Origin: Ectobacillus funiculus
Lineage (GTDB): Bacteria; Bacillota; Bacilli; Bacillales; Bacillaceae_G
Direction of reading: 5' to 3'
Assembly: GCF_004138295.1 (NCBI RefSeq)
Contig: NZ_SCFM01000002.1
Location: forward strand, 212,138-276,137
Length of the DNA: 64,000 nucleotides
In this document: piece after piece, positions 26,927 through 35,507 of the stretch
Layout of the letters: the number at the start of each line of letters is the position of its first letter
Numbering within the stretch: the stretch's first letter is position 1
Notes under the pieces: model-generated
Seen by the model: the letters and a program-made list of their open reading frames with translations, nothing else
Databases searched by the model: none
What the model was told of the DNA's origin: nothing
Position numbers and translations under genes: made by a program

Positions 26927-28006
26927 TTAATGTAAAAATAACATGGGATCCACTGCATTAGATTTGTCGATGTTCCAGTCACCTTCATGAATTTCAAAGT
27001 GTAAATGCTGTCCTTGTGACGCTCCGGTGTTCCCCATAACACCAATTTGCTGTCCTTGCTGTACAACTTGTCCTTGTTCAACAGAGCGGCTGCGCATGTG
27101 AGCATAAACGGTCGTATATGTTTTTCCATCCTTTTGATGAGAAATAAAGACTACATTTCCATAGCTGTTTGAATAGTACGAGCGGATCACTGTTCCTGCT
27201 GCTGCGGCTACGATAGGAACTGCTCCAGAAGAAGCGATATCAACTCCTTTATGATTTTCATTTCCTCTCATGCCGAAGCCAGATGTAAATGCACCAGCTG
27301 CTGGCTTGATAAAGGTCGTCGAATCTGTTAGGAGCGGTTCTTGATTTGTCATTTCTGTCGGTGTTTCATTTAGTTTTTGCTCTAAAGCTGCTATGGCAGC
27401 AGTTTTCTCTGCTTGGTTTTTTTCTAATTCTTGCTGTTTTTCTTTGATGGAGGCCGCATATGTCTGCAATGCAGCTTCCTTAGCTTCTAAGCTGTTTTTT
27501 TCTTGTTCCAATTGTTTCTGATCTAATTGCTGTTCATTGAGCATGTTTTCATCAGATTGGAAAATTAGGCTAAGTGAATATATGCTATCTAGTAAATCAG
27601 TCATACTGTTTGTTTGTACTAATGCATCTGTTACAAGTTGTTCTTGTGGTTGAGATTGTAGTGCTAGCAATCTTTCTTTTAGTATTTCTTTTCTTTGCTG
27701 GGTTTTTATTTCGAGTGTTTCAATTGACTGCTTTTTTAAAATAATTGATTCTGCGGTCTCTTGAGTTTGCTGCTCTGTAGCCGCTAACTCTGCTTGTGTG
27801 TTTGTAATCTCCTGATCGAGTTGCTGTAACTGTTGTTTTAGTTGTTCCAGCTGCTGTTGTTCAGGTGCATCTGTGTGCTCATTTGATATATGTTGAAGAA
27901 AGGGGTCTCCGTCTTCTGTTGCTGTTTCGGCATATGCGGGAAGCGCAGCAGACCCCATTATCATGCTTATCAATAATACCATTCGTATTGCTTTTGTTCT
28001 CCTCAT
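26927..28006 (-). CDS. Secreted M23 peptidase with N-terminal coiled coil (murein hydrolase type)
   Basis: The 359-residue protein has a signal peptide (RRTKAIRMVLLISMIMGSAALPAYA), a long Gln/Glu-rich coiled coil (about 45-215) like PcsB/EnvC-type proteins, and a C-terminal LytM/M23 domain with zinc ligands in HKGVDIA and HLHFEIH and the GNVVFISH segment. The metal site looks complete, so it is probably an active peptidoglycan endopeptidase. ATG 28006 follows GGGGAGG; the frame runs further up to 28036. The nearby two-component system may be unrelated. Confidence 0.9.
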   Translation of the reverse strand: MRRTKAIRMVLLISMIMGSAALPAYAETATEDGDPFLQHISNEHTDAPEQQQLEQLKQQLQQLDQEITNTQAELAATEQQTQETAESIILKKQSIETLEIKTQQRKEILKERLLALQSQPQEQLVTDALVQTNSMTDLLDSIYSLSLIFQSDENMLNEQQLDQKQLEQEKNSLEAKEAALQTYAASIKEKQQELEKNQAEKTAAIAALEQKLNETPTEMTNQEPLLTDSTTFIKPAAGAFTSGFGMRGNENHKGVDIASSGAVPIVAAAAGTVIRSYYSNSYGNVVFISHQKDGKTYTTVYAHMRSRSVEQGQVVQQGQQIGVMGNTGASQGQHLHFEIHEGDWNIDKSNAVDPMLFLH

Positions 28007-28176
28007 TTTGATAATCCTCCCCTGTATTCTCCACATAAATTTATAGCATGGCTGGGAAGGAACTCAGTCGATTGTAATAAAAATGTAAATGATCTTTAAA
28101 AAAGAAAAGGTATTTTGTCGTTATGTTTACAAATTTGTTGCAAGTTGAGGAATATAGAAATAATACTTGTCAAGTA

Positions 28177-28200
28177 AATTTCACCTTCCTAAAGTGCAAT
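28177..28200 (-). repeat. Dispersed repeat, fragment R13 (reverse, left arm)
   Basis: On the minus strand TTGCACTTTAGGAAGGTGAA follows directly after the antiporter terminator. Only the start of the left arm is recognisable. Confidence 0.6.
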
Positions 28201-28202
28201 GA

Positions 28203-28239
28203 GAAAAAGGCTGTCCTCTATTTGTGTAGAAGGCAGCCG
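28203..28239 (-). terminator. Intrinsic terminator of the antiporter gene
   Basis: On the minus strand GGCTGCCTTC pairs with GAGGACAGCC (one mismatch), followed by TTTTT. Confidence 0.7.
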
Positions 28240-28288
28240 TTCTGTGAAATGCTCTTGTCTTAAGAAATGACTGAGAACGCTGCGGCGT

Positions 28289-30115
28289 TTATTTCAACAG
28301 TTGCTGCAATAGATCGAGATTTTCTTTAGATCCCGTTACTAATAATATATCTTTATGGTGTAATTTTGTATCCCCACGAGGAACGAGCGAATTCTTTCCT
28401 CGCATGATTTGCAGAATAAGTACATCTTCTACTAGTGGTAAATTTCGAATAGCAATTCCATCGTACTTATGTTTTGTTAATCGAATTTCCCGAATTGTAT
28501 CATGGGATTTTTCGATGAGTCGCAGCAAGCTTGGGTTGTCAATTAACGCCTTGAGCAGAAACCGTGTAGAATTTAAAGTAGAAAATACATTAATGTGCTC
28601 ATAGGTTGCTCTGCTTTGTAATGCTGGATCTTCTATTTTTGTAATAATATGCTCTAAGCCAAGATATTTGGCATGTAGTGCGAGTTCCAAATTTTGAGGA
28701 TCTTCATCTGTCGCAAAAACAAGGTAGTCAGATGTAAACACCCCAGCCTGTGTTAGAGTAGAGATCGAAAAATCTTTTACAGAAAGTAATGGCAAAGCTG
28801 CCTCTTCTTCATTTTCTTTGAACATATGCTTGAAGTGCATAGTATTGTATAATGTAACATCGTATCTTTCATGGAGTAAGTCCAGTGATAGAGGAAGAGT
28901 AACACGATTCACCCCTACAATTGCTACTTTTTTACGATCAACCTCAACCTTTGGGAATACTTTCTTAAATAAAATCGGTCCGATAATACATGTGATGATG
29001 GCACTTAAAACGAACGCAGCAGAAAGGCTGGCCTCAATGATTCCAAGCCTTTCGCCAATTTGAGCAGCGGCAATGACAAGAGATAGGGTAGAGGTCAGCA
29101 GAATAGATGAACCAATTACGATATTCCACGAATACCACCTCCGCAGTATCAGTGATGGTACGAGCTTGGAAAGGAATAGTGCAGCTAGTAAAAGCGGGAT
29201 AATTAGAATACTGGATGGATTTTTAACAATTGACCATAGCTCTAGGTTTATGCCAACCATCACAAAAAAAATAGGGATAAACAGGCCATAACCGATCGAT
29301 TCGAGCTTTTCAGTAATTTCGGGATTGGGAGATAGAAGTGAAACAAGTACACCGGCCAAAAAAGCTCCTAAAATATTTTCAGCGCCTATGCGCTCTGACA
29401 GCCCAACGAGAATGAGAATGAGCGCAAACACAGCTCGTGTATCAATTTGTATGCTGCCTCTTCGAAGATGTTCCATGAAGTGCAGCTTCCGGAGCCAACG
29501 TGCTATTACATATAGAATAACTCCAGCGGCAAATAATAAAAGTAAAAGCCACATATTTTGTCCATCAGTTGAGTGCAGACCAACAAACACAGCAAGTAAA
29601 ATCATAGTAACAAGGTCTGCAATAACGGCAGTTAATAAAATAGTCTGGCCGATGCTTGTTTTACTAACGTTGCCATCCTTTAAAACTGGTACAACTACTC
29701 CTAATGAAACAGTGGATATAATAAGTGTCATAAAAAAGGAGTTAGAAACAAATCCAAACTGTACGAATGTGAGCGATAAAAGGTAAGACAACCCGAATAT
29801 CAATAGAAAGACAAAGCTGGCAGTACGAAAAGCATGTGGTTCTTTTGCGGACTTTGTATTTTGGCGAAATAAGGAAAAATCGATTTCTAAGCCGCTTAAG
29901 AACATGAGAAAGATAAATCCAAGTGAAGAAAGAACCTCAAGCCACATTTCTGTCTGAACAATATTTAAACCGCTTTTCCCAACGATAATTCCTGCCAATA
30001 TCTCAGCGACGACAACAGGAAAGCTCCCCAGCCGAAAACGCTGCAGCAGGACTGGAATTAAAAAAGCAAGTGCAACTACAATCGTAAGTGATAATAATGA
30101 AGATTGATGCTCCAC
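28289..30115 (-). CDS. KefB-type monovalent cation:proton antiporter with TrkA-N/TrkA-C domains
   Basis: The protein has about twelve membrane segments of the CPA2 family (VVVAEILAGIIVGKSGL, GFIFLMFLSGLEIDF, ENILGAFLAGVLVSLLSPNP), then a nucleotide-binding RCK/TrkA-N domain (VAIVGVNRVTLPLSLDLL, VFATDEDPQNLELALHAKYLG) and a TrkA-C domain at the end (LVPRGDTKLHHKDILLVTGS). It would exchange K+ or Na+ for protons. GTG 30115 is preferred because GAGGAGGGGG lies just upstream; TTG 30142 is in frame without a clear site. Confidence 0.87.
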   Translation of the reverse strand: MEHQSSLLSLTIVVALAFLIPVLLQRFRLGSFPVVVAEILAGIIVGKSGLNIVQTEMWLEVLSSLGFIFLMFLSGLEIDFSLFRQNTKSAKEPHAFRTASFVFLLIFGLSYLLSLTFVQFGFVSNSFFMTLIISTVSLGVVVPVLKDGNVSKTSIGQTILLTAVIADLVTMILLAVFVGLHSTDGQNMWLLLLLFAAGVILYVIARWLRKLHFMEHLRRGSIQIDTRAVFALILILVGLSERIGAENILGAFLAGVLVSLLSPNPEITEKLESIGYGLFIPIFFVMVGINLELWSIVKNPSSILIIPLLLAALFLSKLVPSLILRRWYSWNIVIGSSILLTSTLSLVIAAAQIGERLGIIEASLSAAFVLSAIITCIIGPILFKKVFPKVEVDRKKVAIVGVNRVTLPLSLDLLHERYDVTLYNTMHFKHMFKENEEEAALPLLSVKDFSISTLTQAGVFTSDYLVFATDEDPQNLELALHAKYLGLEHIITKIEDPALQSRATYEHINVFSTLNSTRFLLKALIDNPSLLRLIEKSHDTIREIRLTKHKYDGIAIRNLPLVEDVLILQIMRGKNSLVPRGDTKLHHKDILLVTGSKENLDLLQQLLK

Positions 30116-30483
30116 GGCTGCCCCCTCCTCATATCGGATCAAAAATCATTAAAGATTAAGAAGTCGTTAGCTGGACACTAGTAACAGTTTTTGTATCGTT
30201 AATAAGATAGAATATGAGCCCCTTTTTGAATACATATATATTCAAGTATCGACAAAAGCATTCGAACTCCCTCATTAAGATTATTGCCAAGCGATCATTG
30301 TTAAGAACCAATAGTCCAAGGTTTTAATAAGTATGACCAAAATTCAATGTGAAAGGAAATGTAGTTAACCGATAGGTCGTAGGTTCGAATCCCTTTTTCT
30401 CTGCCATACATATTTGTAAAACTTGTACGTGAAGAATATATAAGAAACTTTCAAAAAATATAAAATAATTAAGAGAGAAACCG
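30116..30483. other. Intergenic region with a tRNA-like fragment
   Basis: No gene seen. The only notable item is the tRNA 3'-end-like fragment at 30365-30407, annotated separately. Confidence 0.4.
30365..30407 (+). pseudogene. tRNA 3'-part remnant
   Basis: TTAACCGATAGGTCGTAGG followed by TTCGAATCC is the variable loop and T-arm of a tRNA, and CTCTGCCA looks like an acceptor end. The 5' half is absent and the T-stem no longer pairs well (GTAGG with CCCTT). It may mark an old integration site of a mobile element. Confidence 0.5.
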
Positions 30484-30591
30484 TTGACAAGACGTAAATG
30501 GAAGAATATAATTCAAATTGAAAACGATTCCGGAATGATAGAGTGTTCGGGTATTTATTTTTTAGCTAAAAAAGGAACCGGTTCCTTTTTT
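30484..30591 (+). promoter_or_regulatory. Consensus SigA promoter followed by a cre-like site and a terminator-like palindrome
   Basis: TTGACA (30484-30489) and TATAAT (30507-30512) are perfect and exactly 17 bases apart. TGAAAACGATTCCG at 30519-30532 matches cre except at three positions near the right end. At 30568-30591 a perfect palindrome A6-GGAACCGGTTCC-T6 can form a short terminator-like hairpin. The leader of the EIIA gene may therefore be attenuated, or a small RNA of about 70 nt may end here. Confidence 0.6.
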
Positions 30592-30670
30592 GTGAATGGA
30601 CAAAAAGCTTTTCTGTATAAGAAAGCGTTATCAGTTTAATCAAAATTACTTATATATAGGGGGAATTAAG

Positions 30671-31135
30671 ATGTTTAAGAATTTATTTAAGAGTAAGAAG
30701 GTCGAAAAGGACACTGCTATTTTAGCGCCATTAGAAGGTGCACTGCTTCCGATAGATGCAGTTCCAGATCCTGTATTTTCTCAAAAAATGATGGGAGATG
30801 GCTTTGCGGTAAATCCAACAAACGGAACAGTTGTATCACCTATAGATGGAGAAGTGGTTAGTGTATTTCCTACGAAGCACGCGGTAAGCCTGCAGGATGT
30901 TAATGGGAGGGAAGTCCTAATTCATGTGGGACTGGAAACTGTTACCCTAAAAGGTGAAGGATTTACTGTGTTTGTAAAGGATGGACAAGCTGTTAAAAAA
31001 GGACAGAAGTTATTGGAAGTTGACTTTGCATCGATAAAAGATAAAGTGCCTTCTATCATTACACCAGTAGTGTTTACAAATTTGAAAGAAAATGAAAAGG
31101 TAGTTATAGAGGGACAAGAAATAAAAGTTATCTAA
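30671..31135 (+). CDS. PTS glucose-type EIIA protein (Crr-like)
   Basis: The 154-residue single-domain protein matches EIIA-Glc: ILAPLEGALLPIDAVPDPVFSQKMMGDGFAV, NGTVVSPIDGEVVSVFPTKHAV with one active-site His, and VLIHVGLETVTLKGEGF with the phosphorylated His. It would pass phosphate from HPr to EIIB domains of sugar permeases and belongs to the cytoplasmic PTS relay. ATG 30671 follows TAGGGGGAATTAAG; the frame from 30596 crosses the palindromic leader and is not used. It is monocistronic with a terminator downstream. Confidence 0.92.
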   Translation: MFKNLFKSKKVEKDTAILAPLEGALLPIDAVPDPVFSQKMMGDGFAVNPTNGTVVSPIDGEVVSVFPTKHAVSLQDVNGREVLIHVGLETVTLKGEGFTVFVKDGQAVKKGQKLLEVDFASIKDKVPSIITPVVFTNLKENEKVVIEGQEIKVI

Positions 31136-31165
31136 TATACGCTAATGATTGGGAGAGCAATCAAG

Positions 31166-31203
31166 AAAAAGGAGATGGAACGAATGATGCCATCTCCTTT
31201 TTC
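31166..31203 (+). terminator. Intrinsic terminator of the EIIA gene
   Basis: AAAAAGGAGATGG pairs perfectly with CCATCTCCTTTTT around an 11-nt loop. Confidence 0.9.
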
Positions 31204-31322
31204 CTTAGTCTCCGATGAGTTGAAACAGTGCATGGTGCAAACATAGCTTCCAAAGAAGAAGGGATGTTTTTATCATCAGGCCGATGCCTTTTGCACTCCT
31301 TTGACTTCCCTTTTGCACTCCT

Positions 31323-32567
31323 TTAACTCCCCATTTGTTTTTGAAAATCAAATGTTGAATTCCTTTTTGTAGAGGTTACGTAGTTGCTGCTAGCAGCTCC
31401 CATCCCAAAAATAAAGAGAAGAATGGCTGCAGCAACCAAGATAAGTAAAGGAATAGTCCAATTGTGAGTCAGGTCATGTACAAATCCAAAAAGAATCGGC
31501 CCGGCTGCTGCTAGTAAGTAACCAACAGATTGAGCCATGCCTGATAATTCAGCTGCTTCATGTGCGTTACGAGTACGCAAGGTAAAAAACATAGTAGCTA
31601 AGCCAAAGCCTGACCCGGTGCCAATGCCAAGCAGTATAACATATAAGGGCACGAAGGCAGTTGCCCCACTAAGAAGTCCAATGTAGCCGAGAAGCAAGAC
31701 AGCTACAATGAAACCAACAAGGCCGCGTTGATTTGAACTGCGGCTTGCTATGATCGGCACAATAAAGGTAGGCGGAAGGCTTGCAAGCTGCGCTAAAGAC
31801 AGGAGCCATCCTGCTGCGGATTGGCTAACTCCCTGTTGGTGAAGAATAGCAGGAAGCCAAGTAACAACAGAATAGAAGACAACAGACTGTAATCCCATGA
31901 ACATAGTTACGTTCCATGCTAGTTTGGAATGCCATAAAGATTCTTTTGTATGAACGGAACTGCTGCGGGGCTTATGGGTTCGCAATTGCGGGATCCAGAC
32001 CGCAATGGATATGAGAGACAGCAGTATCCAACAAGCAAGAGAAATACGCCAACCAAAACCTAACCCTTGAGTAAGAGGAATGCTGATTCCGGATGCGATC
32101 GCTGCCCACATATTCATGGAAGCTGAGTATACACCTGTCATAAGTCCAACCTTATACGGAAATTCCTGTTTGATTAAACTTGGTAAAAGTACATTACATA
32201 TAGCGATTGCAATACCAATCAAAGCTGTACCGATAAACAATGTACCCGTCACTGGTACAGAACGGAGGATAATCCCTACTGCGAGCAAAAGCAAGGCACC
32301 AAATAGTGTATACCCCATCCCTATATTGCGGGCAAGTTTAGGCGCAAGCGGTGAAAAAAAAGCAAATGCAAGCAACGGCAAAGTTGTCAGCATTCCTGCT
32401 AATGTATTGGACATCCCTGTATCCGACTGAATGAATTCCAAGATAGGTCCTACACCTGTAAGAGGAGATCTCAGATTAGCGGCAGCACAGATAATTCCTA
32501 TAATAAGTATCCAGGTTTTTAAACGGGAAGAAGAGTGTGCTTTAGCCACAGTATGTTTTGAATGCAT
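31323..32567 (-). CDS. CynX/NimT-family MFS transporter
   Basis: The 414-residue protein has about twelve membrane segments and the CynX-type N-terminus IIGIICAAANLRSPLTGVGPIL followed by GMLTTLPLLAFAFFSPLAPKLAR. The family exports or imports small anions and drug-like compounds (cyanate, 2-nitroimidazole). ATG 32567 lies eight bases after AAGGAGAG; the frame extends to 32606. The start of this gene and the stop of the EamA gene are only four bases apart, so the two are probably one operon. Confidence 0.85.
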   Translation of the reverse strand: MHSKHTVAKAHSSSRLKTWILIIGIICAAANLRSPLTGVGPILEFIQSDTGMSNTLAGMLTTLPLLAFAFFSPLAPKLARNIGMGYTLFGALLLLAVGIILRSVPVTGTLFIGTALIGIAIAICNVLLPSLIKQEFPYKVGLMTGVYSASMNMWAAIASGISIPLTQGLGFGWRISLACWILLSLISIAVWIPQLRTHKPRSSSVHTKESLWHSKLAWNVTMFMGLQSVVFYSVVTWLPAILHQQGVSQSAAGWLLSLAQLASLPPTFIVPIIASRSSNQRGLVGFIVAVLLLGYIGLLSGATAFVPLYVILLGIGTGSGFGLATMFFTLRTRNAHEAAELSGMAQSVGYLLAAAGPILFGFVHDLTHNWTIPLLILVAAAILLFIFGMGAASSNYVTSTKRNSTFDFQKQMGS

Positions 32568-32571
32568 ATGA

Positions 32572-33504
32572 TTACTCTCCTTGACTTTCATGTTGTAGAG
32601 TAACATGAGATGTTTGAATAGCTGCTTTTAATGGCTTAGGCTTAGAAGTTACAAGAGTGATACTGGCAACAATCAAAATAAGCCCTATGAGCAGGGAAAT
32701 GGTGAATGCTTCATTAAAAAAGATGATACTTGCTAATAAGGAAATGAATGGAATGAAAAATGTGTACGATGCTACTTTACTTGCATCTCCTGAGTTGACG
32801 AGTTTGAAAAAAACTAACCAACCTGCCGCAATGACGAAGACCGAAATAAAAAGTAAATCCCAAATAAATGCCGCGTCCCAAATAATATTGGACCAGCTCT
32901 CAAATTTGGAGCCAACTCCTATCATGAAAAGGCCGCCGATGATAAGCTGAAGCGTAGTGAGCCAGATGGAATCTACAGCATGGCCTGCTTTTTTCACAAA
33001 TACCGTTCCAATGGCCCAACTAAAAGCACAGCCTAGAGCGAGAACAATGCCTAGAACTGAGATATGACCAGATAATCCCTTGGCACCTACAGTTGCGACA
33101 CCAGCAAATCCAAGGAATAAACCAAAAATTTTTAATCCGAACATGGATTCCCCAAGCCATGCCCAAGAAAAAATTCCGAGCAGCACAGGCTGGAGGAATA
33201 CAATAATTGAAAACAGTCCAGCAGGCAGATAGCCTAATCCTACAGTTTGAAGCCCGTAAAATAAAATGATATTAAATGCAGAAGAAACCAGATATATATG
33301 CCATCTTTCTTTTAAACGCATCTGTTTATACCTTGGTATTGCAACAATTAATAATAGAAGTCCCCCTATTAATGTTCGTATACCTGCGAATAGCAGGGGC
33401 GGTGTATAGGAGAGAGCGAACTTGGATAAAGGCCAATTTACTCCCCAAACCAAAACTAAAAACACGATAAGCAAAGCGGTTCGTGTTCGGGAAAGCTGTT
33501 CCAT
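32572..33504 (-). CDS. EamA-family (DMT) exporter
   Basis: The 310-residue protein has ten predicted membrane segments with two EamA repeats (LVLVWGVNWPLSKFALSYTPP and LALGCAFSWAIGTVFVKKAG). Such proteins export metabolites or amino acids. AACAAGGAGTGATATCTG precedes the ATG. It is divergent from a LysR-type gene 98 bases away, which probably controls this two-gene exporter operon. Confidence 0.88.
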   Translation of the reverse strand: MEQLSRTRTALLIVFLVLVWGVNWPLSKFALSYTPPLLFAGIRTLIGGLLLLIVAIPRYKQMRLKERWHIYLVSSAFNIILFYGLQTVGLGYLPAGLFSIIVFLQPVLLGIFSWAWLGESMFGLKIFGLFLGFAGVATVGAKGLSGHISVLGIVLALGCAFSWAIGTVFVKKAGHAVDSIWLTTLQLIIGGLFMIGVGSKFESWSNIIWDAAFIWDLLFISVFVIAAGWLVFFKLVNSGDASKVASYTFFIPFISLLASIIFFNEAFTISLLIGLILIVASITLVTSKPKPLKAAIQTSHVTLQHESQGE

Positions 33505-33602
33505 CAGATATCACTCCTTGTTATATCTTGCTGCACTATGATAAGCTATTTGTTAGGATAAATAAAATGAATGTTTTTTATAAGGAGCATAAGTATTTAG
33601 TT

Positions 33603-34469
33603 ATGACCATTACGCAGCTTCAAGTATTTGTAAAAACGGTTGAGGTGGGGAGCTTTACAAAAGCAGGACAAGCACTTAATATGACACAACCAGCTGTTAG
33701 TCATGCAATACTCAGCATTGAATCTGAGTTAGGCGTCACACTTTTTATTCGTGATCGCCGTAAGGGATTAATTCTTACTGATGTAGGAAAACGTATCATT
33801 GTTCACATTCGGGAGATTTTAATAGGGATCGAAAAGATTGAACAAGAGGTAGCTGTTGAAAAAGGTCTCGAAGTAGGAACAATCCGCATCGGCAGTTTTC
33901 CGAGCGCCTCTGCTCATTTTCTGCCAAAAATCATCCGTGTCTTTCGGGAGAAATATCCTAAATTAGAGCTTGTTTTGCATGAAGGTACACTTGAGGAAGT
34001 GAATGAATGGTTATTGACCCGGGTGATAGATGTCGGGATTATCATCCTTCCAAGCGAAGAAATGGATACTCTTTCACTCGCTAAGGATAAGATGGTTGTT
34101 GTCCTGCGAGATGATCATCCGTTGTATATAAAGCCATCCATTAGTATAAAGGATTTAGAAAATGAGCCATTAATTGTATTTAAAGGGGGATATGAATCTC
34201 CAATTATCGATATGTTTCATCAGGCTAAAGCAAGGCTTCGAAAGGAATTTACTGTCTCGAATGTAAGCACAGCACTAAACATGGTACAAGAAGGATTAGG
34301 GCTGACGATCTTAGCTGAAATGTCGTTCTCAACTCTTCCGCCCAATGTTAAGGTCAGGAATCTAAATCCGCAGGTTTGGAGGGAAATTGCTTTGGCGGTT
34401 CCTTCATTAAAGGAAACTTCGTTTGCTGTACAGGTATTTATTCAAATGGTACGCGAAGTATTTCATTGA
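33603..34469 (+). CDS. LysR-family transcriptional regulator
   Basis: The 288-residue protein has the LysR helix-turn-helix (MTITQLQVFVKTVEVGSFTKAG, MTQPAVSHAILSIESELGVTLFIRD) and the effector domain (GTIRIGSFPSASAHFLPKII, VIDVGIIILP, LIVFKGGYESP). I use ATG 33603, the canonical start; AAGGAG lies about 15 bases upstream, which is long. The frame extends upstream to 33483 but overlaps the divergent EamA gene. Its position suggests control of the divergent transporter genes. Confidence 0.88.
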   Translation: MTITQLQVFVKTVEVGSFTKAGQALNMTQPAVSHAILSIESELGVTLFIRDRRKGLILTDVGKRIIVHIREILIGIEKIEQEVAVEKGLEVGTIRIGSFPSASAHFLPKIIRVFREKYPKLELVLHEGTLEEVNEWLLTRVIDVGIIILPSEEMDTLSLAKDKMVVVLRDDHPLYIKPSISIKDLENEPLIVFKGGYESPIIDMFHQAKARLRKEFTVSNVSTALNMVQEGLGLTILAEMSFSTLPPNVKVRNLNPQVWREIALAVPSLKETSFAVQVFIQMVREVFH

Positions 34470-34503
34470 AAAAAGTTCACGGATAACGTGAACTTTTTTC
34501 AAT
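34466..34503. terminator. Strong bidirectional terminator
   Basis: TTGAAAAAAGTTCACG (34466-34481) pairs perfectly with CGTGAACTTTTTTCAA (34487-34502). Confidence 0.92.
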
Positions 34504-34646
34504 GTCGGAAATTTTTAGGAGAAGAAACAGATTACTTGCAGGCTGGTGTTAGTGATCTTAAAGAAGTTTGTTGAAAATAGCATGCTCTCATAATAGGTGG
34601 GATGATAAAAAGTTTATAATTTTTTATCATTTTTAAAAATTAACTA

Positions 34647-34706
34647 TTGAAAAAGCGTTTTCATAGACTTATAATCTAACTAAACCGTTTTACTAAATCG
34701 GTTTAT
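34647..34706 (+). promoter_or_regulatory. SigA promoter with paired LacI-type operators
   Basis: TTGAAA (34647-34652) and TATAAT (34670-34675) are 17 bases apart. Two LacI-type sites with central CG follow: TAAACCGTTTTA (34681-34692) and TAAATCGGTTTA (34694-34705), covering the expected start of transcription. The second, as TTTACTAAATCGGTTTAT, recurs exactly at 39719. A CGTTTTCA half resembles cre between the promoter boxes. The LacI regulator encoded at 38678 is the obvious candidate. Confidence 0.7.
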
Positions 34707-34727
34707 CAAAAGGAAGGAGGGTGTAAC

Positions 34728-35507
34728 TTGAAACAAGTTATAGTTCCATTAAATGCTTACAAAGCAGAAAGAATGACAGAGCTAGAACAGGAGGAGCTGA
34801 TTTCCGCTATTGCGAAAGCAGGTGCAGATGGAGTAGAAATTCGTCGTGAGCTATTGCCGCTCGAGACACTTTCTTTTTCTAAGTTAGGACGGCATATTCG
34901 CTTCCAAAACTTATTTTCCATCTATTCTGCACCAATTGAATTGTGGAAGGAGGCTGGACAGTTTAATCATCACCTTGTAACGCTGGCATTGCATGAAGCA
35001 AAGGAACTCGGTGCAAATATGATTAAATTTCCACTGGGGCATTTTCAAAGTGGAATCTCTTGTCTGCAGGAGTTAAGCGAGGCATGGGAAGAAGAATATG
35101 CTGCATGCGTGCTGCTTGTGGAAAATGACCAGACAGAGCATGGCGGGAATATGAAACGCTTGAAAGCCTTTTTTGAAAACGCTGCTGCTTCTCATGTACC
35201 TGTAAAAATGACATTTGATGTTGGAAATTGGGCGTACACAGGGGAAGACGTATACGAAGCATTAGAACAATTACGTCCTTACACAGTGTATGTGCATTTG
35301 AAGCACGTGGAGAAAAAGGACGGATCATTCATAACGTTGCCTTTGCCATTTGATATGGATGCAGCGTGGAGAACAGTCTTAGCTCAGTTTCCTAACAACG
35401 TTTTGACAGCGTTGGAATTTCCGCTTGCATCTGGGGAGATGACGAAGTGCTATGTAAATACGATAAAAGAACAAGAGAGTAAGGTGAAGCAATATGACAA
35501 AGCTTGA
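34728..35507 (+). CDS. TIM-barrel sugar-phosphate isomerase/epimerase-like protein
   Basis: The 259-residue protein belongs to the xylose-isomerase-like TIM-barrel family: AIAKAGADGVEIRREL near the start, CVLLVENDQTEHGG, MTFDVGNWAYTGEDVYEAL, YVHLKHVEKKDG and LTALEFPLASG carry the expected metal-binding Glu/Asp/His positions. It starts with TTG 34728 behind GGAAGGAGGGTG. It is the first gene of the operon and overlaps the KDG kinase gene by 14 bases. Its substrate is unknown; the context suggests a keto-sugar acid or sugar phosphate. Confidence 0.8.
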   Translation: MKQVIVPLNAYKAERMTELEQEELISAIAKAGADGVEIRRELLPLETLSFSKLGRHIRFQNLFSIYSAPIELWKEAGQFNHHLVTLALHEAKELGANMIKFPLGHFQSGISCLQELSEAWEEEYAACVLLVENDQTEHGGNMKRLKAFFENAAASHVPVKMTFDVGNWAYTGEDVYEALEQLRPYTVYVHLKHVEKKDGSFITLPLPFDMDAAWRTVLAQFPNNVLTALEFPLASGEMTKCYVNTIKEQESKVKQYDKA

